From positions 1 through 9,291 of the forward strand of contig WTAG01000156.1 in NCBI GenBank assembly GCA_013139755.1: a DNA stretch of 9,291 bases, in the 5' to 3' direction. The notes below the pieces were generated by a model, which saw nothing but the letters and a program-made list of their open reading frames with translations, had not been told where the DNA came from and made no database searches. The DNA is from Methylomarinum sp. (GTDB lineage: Bacteria > Pseudomonadota > Gammaproteobacteria > Methylococcales > Methylomonadaceae). Below, piece by piece: positions 5,023 to 9,291 of the stretch (position 1 is the stretch's first letter; the number at the start of each line of letters is the position of its first letter). A program made the translations under genes and the position numbers.

Positions 5023-7164
5023 GTGAAACAAGTTCTTCAAAATTTGAGTAGTGGTGATACAACTCTAGTCACTGCGCCTACGCCTCAAGCAAAATCAGGT
5101 TCATTATTAATCCATTCAACGGTTAGTTTAATATCAGCGGGTACTGAACGTATGCTGGTTGAGTTTGGACAGGCAAACTTTCTTGAAAAGGCAAGAAAGC
5201 AGCCAGATAAAGTCAAGATGGTTCTGGATAAAGTAAAAACAGATGGTCTAGCAACGACTATAGATGCAGTCAAGAGTAAGCTGGATCAGCCTTTGCCTCT
5301 GGGGTATTGTAACGTTGGGGTAGTGGATGAAATTGGTTCTGGTATCTCAGACTTTGGTCAGGGTGATCGCGTTATTTCAAATGGCCCTCATGCCGATGTT
5401 GTTCGTGTACCTAAAAATCTCTGTGCAAAAATTCCTGATAATGTAAGCGATGAAGAAGCCTCATTTACTGTACTAGGCTCTATTGGTTTACAAGGAATTC
5501 GATTAGCTGAACCTACTTTAGGTGAATGTTTTGTTGTGACGGGTGTTGGCCTTATTGGTTTGATGACAGTACAGTTACTTTTAGCAAATGGCTGTCGTGT
5601 TTTAGCGATTGATTACGACCAAAGTAAACTGGATCTTGCTAAAAAATTTGGGGCAGAGACTTGTAATCCAAGTCAAGGTGAAGATCCCGTTCGTGTAGGT
5701 ATGGCTTTCAGTCGGGGAAAAGGGGTTGATGGCGTTATCATTACTGCTTCAACGCCTTCAAATGATCCCGTTTCTCAGGCCGCTAAAATGTCACGAAAAC
5801 GTGGTCGTATAATTTTAGTGGGTGTGGTTGGCTTAGAGTTAAGTCGTGCTGATTTTTATGAAAAAGAATTGTCATTTCAAGTGTCTTGTTCTTATGGGCC
5901 TGGTCGTTATGAATCAAGTTATGAGGAAAAAGGCAATGATTATCCAATAGGTTTTGTGCGTTGGTCAGAGCAACGTAACTTTGAAGCAATTTTGGATATG
6001 CTTTCTAGTGGAAAACTTGATGTGAGTTTGTTGATTTCTCATCGCTATTCATTTGATGATGCTTTGGAGGGTTATGCAACATTAACGGAAAATAAATCTG
6101 CTTTAGGGATCATTTTAAAATACCCTAAGGTTTCTGTTGAAGAGTTGACTATATATGATATAGAGCTTAAACCTTATGTTGCTTCAATAGGTACTGATCC
6201 AGTTGTTGGCTTTGTTGGTGCAGGAAACTATGCATCGAGAATTTTGATACCTGCTTTTAAAGAGGCTGGAGCAAAACTTCATACCATTAGTACATCTGGT
6301 GGTATCAATAGTGTTGTACATGGTTCAAAAAATCAGTTTCACAATGCATCTACGGATACTGAGGCACTGCTTAAAAACCCTGAAATCAATACAGTTGCCA
6401 TTGTTACCCAGCATAATTCACATGCATATTTTGTTGCTGAAGCATTAAATGAAGGTAAAAATGTTTTTGTTGAAAAGCCAATTGCGATTGATTTAGAGCA
6501 ACTGGAAATGGTTAAACAGGCATATTATATGCAGCAGGAATCGGGTGGAACTGCCCGAGTAATGGTAGGTTTTAACCGTCGCTTTTCTCCTCAGATCCAA
6601 AAAATGAAGCAGTTATTGTCTGCTGATTCAGCACCCAAGTCATTTATCATGACTATGAATGCAGGGGATATCCCGGTCGATCACTGGACTCAGTTACTTG
6701 ATGTGGGTGGTGGTAGAATCATTGGTGAAGCATGTCATTTTGTTGATTTGATGCGTTTCTTGGCAGGTAGTAAGATTACCTCGGTGCAAGCGCGTCGAAT
6801 GGGGGATGTGCCAGGGGTAAATGTTACGGAAGACAAGGCGGCTAGTATTTTAGTGTTTGCTGATGGATCATTGGGTACCATCCATTATTATGCTAATGGT
6901 GCGGCCTCTTTTCCAAAAGAACGTGTAGAGGTATTTTCTTCAGGTAAAGTATTGCAACTAGATAACTTTAGAAAGCTAAAAGGTTACGGTTGGAAGGGAT
7001 TTAGTAAAATGAATTTATGGCAACAAAATAAAGGACAGAAAGAGTGTGCTAAAGCTTTCTTGGATGCTATAGCTCAAGGGCAAGCCGCTCCAATTAGTGC
7101 TGAAGATATATTTGAGGTGGCGAAAGTAACAATAGATATTGTAGAGCAATTACGTACACAGTAA
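5023..7164 (+). CDS. Two-domain oxidoreductase: alcohol-dehydrogenase-like domain fused to a Gfo/Idh/MocA domain
   Basis: The product has 713 residues. Residues 1-375 form a medium-chain dehydrogenase/reductase domain with SAGTE at 38-42, GDRV at 114-117 and a Rossmann nucleotide loop GVGLIG at 174-179. The place of the usual CGTD catalytic-zinc cysteine reads AGTE, so the standard zinc site appears absent. Residues 393-713 form a Gfo/Idh/MocA domain: nucleotide loop GFVGAGNYA at 396-404, the catalytic EKP at 484-486, and GEACHFVD at 568-575 carrying the conserved His572. The two NAD(P)-binding modules in one chain match the known bi-domain oxidoreductase family of polysaccharide loci, whose substrate is, to my knowledge, undefined. 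A sugar or lipid-linked sugar is likely. The start is GTG, with AAAGGA eight bases upstream; the beginning MKQVLQN is typical of the family. It is the first gene of a tight operon, sharing one base with the next start. Confidence 0.9.
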   Translation: MKQVLQNLSSGDTTLVTAPTPQAKSGSLLIHSTVSLISAGTERMLVEFGQANFLEKARKQPDKVKMVLDKVKTDGLATTIDAVKSKLDQPLPLGYCNVGVVDEIGSGISDFGQGDRVISNGPHADVVRVPKNLCAKIPDNVSDEEASFTVLGSIGLQGIRLAEPTLGECFVVTGVGLIGLMTVQLLLANGCRVLAIDYDQSKLDLAKKFGAETCNPSQGEDPVRVGMAFSRGKGVDGVIITASTPSNDPVSQAAKMSRKRGRIILVGVVGLELSRADFYEKELSFQVSCSYGPGRYESSYEEKGNDYPIGFVRWSEQRNFEAILDMLSSGKLDVSLLISHRYSFDDALEGYATLTENKSALGIILKYPKVSVEELTIYDIELKPYVASIGTDPVVGFVGAGNYASRILIPAFKEAGAKLHTISTSGGINSVVHGSKNQFHNASTDTEALLKNPEINTVAIVTQHNSHAYFVAEALNEGKNVFVEKPIAIDLEQLEMVKQAYYMQQESGGTARVMVGFNRRFSPQIQKMKQLLSADSAPKSFIMTMNAGDIPVDHWTQLLDVGGGRIIGEACHFVDLMRFLAGSKITSVQARRMGDVPGVNVTEDKAASILVFADGSLGTIHYYANGAASFPKERVEVFSSGKVLQLDNFRKLKGYGWKGFSKMNLWQQNKGQKECAKAFLDAIAQGQAAPISAEDIFEVAKVTIDIVEQLRTQ

Positions 7165-8987
7165 TGATGCGTGTAAAAATAAAAACGGCTATAGCACTTG
7201 GTTTGCTAAATCTTGGGCGCGTTTTATTTTATCGTCTGGGTGTGAAGCTCGGTTTTAATTCAGTAAAAAAAATAACAGCTAAAATTGAACCTGGTGTTTT
7301 TTTTAATGGGCGGGATAGTATTCGCTCACCATTGATACCAAACTCACAGTGGTTGAATCAGCAGTGTTATTTTGGTTGGTTAATTAAGGCTTCATCTGAA
7401 ATTCCAAATTGGCATCAAAATGTTCTGACGGGAGTTTCTGTAAAAGCGCCTATGGATCCTTGGTGGAAAATTTCTGACTTTGAAAGTGAGCTGGGTGATA
7501 TTAAAGGAGTATGGGAAGCTTCTCGTTTTGATTGGGTTTTAGGGTTTTCACAGCAAGTGGCTTTAGGCGATAAATCTCATTTAGATACATTAAATCAATG
7601 GTTAAACGATTGGGTCATACATAATCCACCATATTTTGGTGTTAATTGGAAATGTGGCCAAGAGGCTGCAATTCGTGTGATGCACCTTGCAATAGCAGTC
7701 ATTATATTAGACCAAACTACAAAGACCTCTCGCACTTTACTTAGTTTTATTAAGGCACATTTAGCACGTATTTCACCAACAATTTCCTATGCAGTTGCAC
7801 AAAATAATAATCATGGTACTTCAGAAGCTGCTGCCTTATACATAGGCGGCAGTTGGTTATTAGCAAATGGGGATAAAGATGGTGCTAAATGGTTTAAGCA
7901 GGGACAAAAGTGGCTTAAAAATCGTGCGATTTGCTTAATTGAAGATGATGGCAGCTTTAGTCAGTACTCAGTAACCTACCATAGGGTAATGCTTGATACT
8001 TATAGTATGGTTGAAGTTTGGCGTAATAGCTTATCGCTAAAGCCTCTTGATGAAGTTGTTTATACTAAGTTACAGCTAGCCACTCACTGGTTATTTAATA
8101 TGACGCAGTTTGAAACGGGGGATGCACCAAATTTAGGGGCTAATGATGGGGCACGATTATTACCATTAACAGGGACGGATTATCGTGACTTTAGACCTTC
8201 AGTTCAGTTAGCCAGTGTTTTATTTTTTAAAAAATCGGCTTATGCTCAGCAAGGTGACTGGGATTTTCCTCTTTATTGGTTAAACATTGTAAAACCAAAA
8301 TTATGTATTGAAGAGTCAATAAGTCTTGATATGCCAAAAGGCGGCTATGCCATTTTACGTAATCAATATGCGTTTGTATTACTTAATTACCCCAAGTTTA
8401 GATTTAGACCAAGTCAGTGTGACGCTTTGCACTTGGATTTTTGGTTGCAGGGTGAAAATATACTAAGAGACTCTGGAACATATAGCTATAATGCTGGCCA
8501 AAAATATATAGATTATTATGCTGGGTCACAAAGTCACAATACAGTACAATTTGATAATCACCAACAAATGCCGCGTTTAAGCCGTTTTTTATTAGGAGAT
8601 TGGCTTAAAACTAGGTTTAAAAAAGATTTGAGAAGTTATGATTCTAAGGTGGAATTTTCAGTAGCCTATAAAGATAAATTTAAATGTCAGCACCAAAGAA
8701 GCATAGTATTAACAAATCAAAGCTTAGTTGTTGCAGATAAAGTAAAAGGCTTTAATAACAAAGCGATTTTACGTTGGCGATTAAAACCAGGAGATTGGTT
8801 GCTAAAAGGGCAAGAGTTTACCGAAGGAAATCATATTGTTTCAATAAGTTCAGATGTAAAAATGCGGATTGAATTAGTTAAGGGGCATGAGTCTCGTTAT
8901 TATTATAAAGAGAATATTATTCCGGTTATTGAAATTGAGATAAATCAACCGGGCACTATCACAACAGAATATGTATTTAAGAAATGA
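7164..8987 (+). CDS. Heparinase II/III-like protein of a polysaccharide biosynthesis cluster
   Basis: The product has 607 residues. Residues about 85-330 resemble the alpha/alpha toroid domain: DIKGVWEASR at 112-121, NNNHGTSEA from 214 with His217, and TYHRVMLD with Tyr272. From about residue 395 follows the beta-sandwich domain, with DALHLDFW (His423) leading into a DSGTYSYNAG stretch, and SHNTV at 457-461. By eye, His217, Tyr272 and His423 occupy the places of the His/Tyr/His catalytic groups of heparinase II, which cleaves uronic-acid polysaccharides by beta-elimination. No cleavable signal peptide is evident: the N-terminus (about residues 8-35) is hydrophobic but interrupted by Arg and Lys. 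The usual secreted-lyase role is therefore uncertain; cytoplasmic or membrane-associated action is possible. The start ATG overlaps the preceding TAA as TAATG; a second ATG at 7167 is equally possible. The end overlaps the next gene as ATGA. Translation is probably coupled. Confidence 0.85.
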   Translation: MMRVKIKTAIALGLLNLGRVLFYRLGVKLGFNSVKKITAKIEPGVFFNGRDSIRSPLIPNSQWLNQQCYFGWLIKASSEIPNWHQNVLTGVSVKAPMDPWWKISDFESELGDIKGVWEASRFDWVLGFSQQVALGDKSHLDTLNQWLNDWVIHNPPYFGVNWKCGQEAAIRVMHLAIAVIILDQTTKTSRTLLSFIKAHLARISPTISYAVAQNNNHGTSEAAALYIGGSWLLANGDKDGAKWFKQGQKWLKNRAICLIEDDGSFSQYSVTYHRVMLDTYSMVEVWRNSLSLKPLDEVVYTKLQLATHWLFNMTQFETGDAPNLGANDGARLLPLTGTDYRDFRPSVQLASVLFFKKSAYAQQGDWDFPLYWLNIVKPKLCIEESISLDMPKGGYAILRNQYAFVLLNYPKFRFRPSQCDALHLDFWLQGENILRDSGTYSYNAGQKYIDYYAGSQSHNTVQFDNHQQMPRLSRFLLGDWLKTRFKKDLRSYDSKVEFSVAYKDKFKCQHQRSIVLTNQSLVVADKVKGFNNKAILRWRLKPGDWLLKGQEFTEGNHIVSISSDVKMRIELVKGHESRYYYKENIIPVIEIEINQPGTITTEYVFKK

Positions 8988-9291
8988 GAATTCTTTACTT
9001 TCACCAACACTTTTCCACACCTAATGGGTGCTCGGGGATACGGTCTTACGAGATGGCACGGCGAGCAATTCATCATGGGCACAAAGTGACAATGGTGTGT
9101 GGTAGTTATAGTGGCGGAGATACTGGGCTGACAAGCAAGTTTGTAAATGGTAAGCGTAGCGGTAATGTTGATGGTATTGACATTATTGAGTTTGATTTAG
9201 CTTATTCAAATGCGGATGGTTTATTTAAGCGTACAGTAATTTTTGCAAAGTTTGCTCTAAAAAGTATAGCTCTTGTTTTTATGCAAAATTA
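8984..9291 (+). CDS. Glycosyltransferase family 4 protein, N-terminal part, cut by the window end
   Basis: The first 102 codons are present and the frame is open to the last base. It begins MRILYFHQHFSTPNG and continues with a small-residue loop GCSGIRSYEMARR (15-27), HGHKVTMVCG (31-40) and a beta/alpha pattern. This is the typical N-terminal (acceptor-side) Rossmann domain of GT-B, family 4 transferases that build O-antigen or capsule repeat units. The donor-binding C-terminal domain, with its usual E-x7-E motif, lies outside the window, so sugar specificity cannot be judged. ATG 8984 overlaps the TGA of the heparinase-like gene as ATGA. I see no separate ribosome binding site of note, which fits translational coupling. 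Confidence 0.85.
   Translation, partial: MRILYFHQHFSTPNGCSGIRSYEMARRAIHHGHKVTMVCGSYSGGDTGLTSKFVNGKRSGNVDGIDIIEFDLAYSNADGLFKRTVIFAKFALKSIALVFMQN

Noticed and set aside
4877..5062. 61-codon minus-strand frame in the divergent intergenic region
   Set aside because: It runs across the plus-strand promoter, ribosome binding site and start of the oxidoreductase gene. Its composition is low-complexity and no family is recognisable.
5085..5989. Two small minus-strand frames (5085-5273 and 5783-5989)
   Set aside because: Both lie wholly inside the oxidoreductase gene, whose domains are clear in the plus-strand frame.
1..9291. JUMPstart/ops element, tRNA or rRNA genes, CRISPR array
   Set aside because: I looked for the GGCGGTAG core, cloverleaf-like segments and regularly spaced repeats and found none.

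Overview
The window looks like part of a surface-polysaccharide (O-antigen, capsule or exopolysaccharide) gene cluster from an AT-rich bacterium. A gammaproteobacterium is my best guess. That guess rests on codon usage, the IS5-type element and the kind of sugar-modification genes present; no taxonomic marker is in the window.

Layout. Positions 1-378 hold the tail of an unrecognised gene that is interrupted near its start. Positions 470-2353 encode a complete class II glutamine amidotransferase of the asparagine-synthase family, of the kind found in O-antigen loci (WbpS-like). Seven bases after its stop codon begins a complete 1172-bp IS5-family insertion sequence (2364-3535), with imperfect inverted repeats and TTAA target duplications. 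Its single transposase reading frame is broken by one in-frame TAG. Immediately beyond, on the minus strand (4767-3541), is a very AT-rich gene for a secreted right-handed beta-helix protein. After a 255-bp divergent intergenic region with a good TATAAT box, a tightly packed plus-strand operon begins: a two-domain oxidoreductase (alcohol-dehydrogenase-like plus Gfo/Idh/MocA), a heparinase II/III-like protein, and the first third of a family 4 glycosyltransferase that runs off the window. The last two junctions are overlapping stop/start pairs (TAATG and ATGA).

How it may work together. The amidotransferase probably converts a sugar carboxylate to an amide. The oxidoreductase probably acts redox-wise on a sugar or a sugar-linked intermediate. 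The glycosyltransferase adds a residue to the repeat unit. The heparinase-like protein and the beta-helix protein both have folds typical of polysaccharide lyases or epimerases acting on uronic-acid polymers. Together they suggest a polymer containing uronic acid or uronamide, but no substrate can be read from the sequence.

The most interesting points are the oxidoreductase/heparinase/glycosyltransferase module of undefined chemistry, the oppositely oriented AT-rich beta-helix gene inside the cluster, and the IS element sitting in what was only an 11-bp gap between two convergent stop codons. That IS also carries a hairpin positioned to stop transcription coming in from the beta-helix gene.
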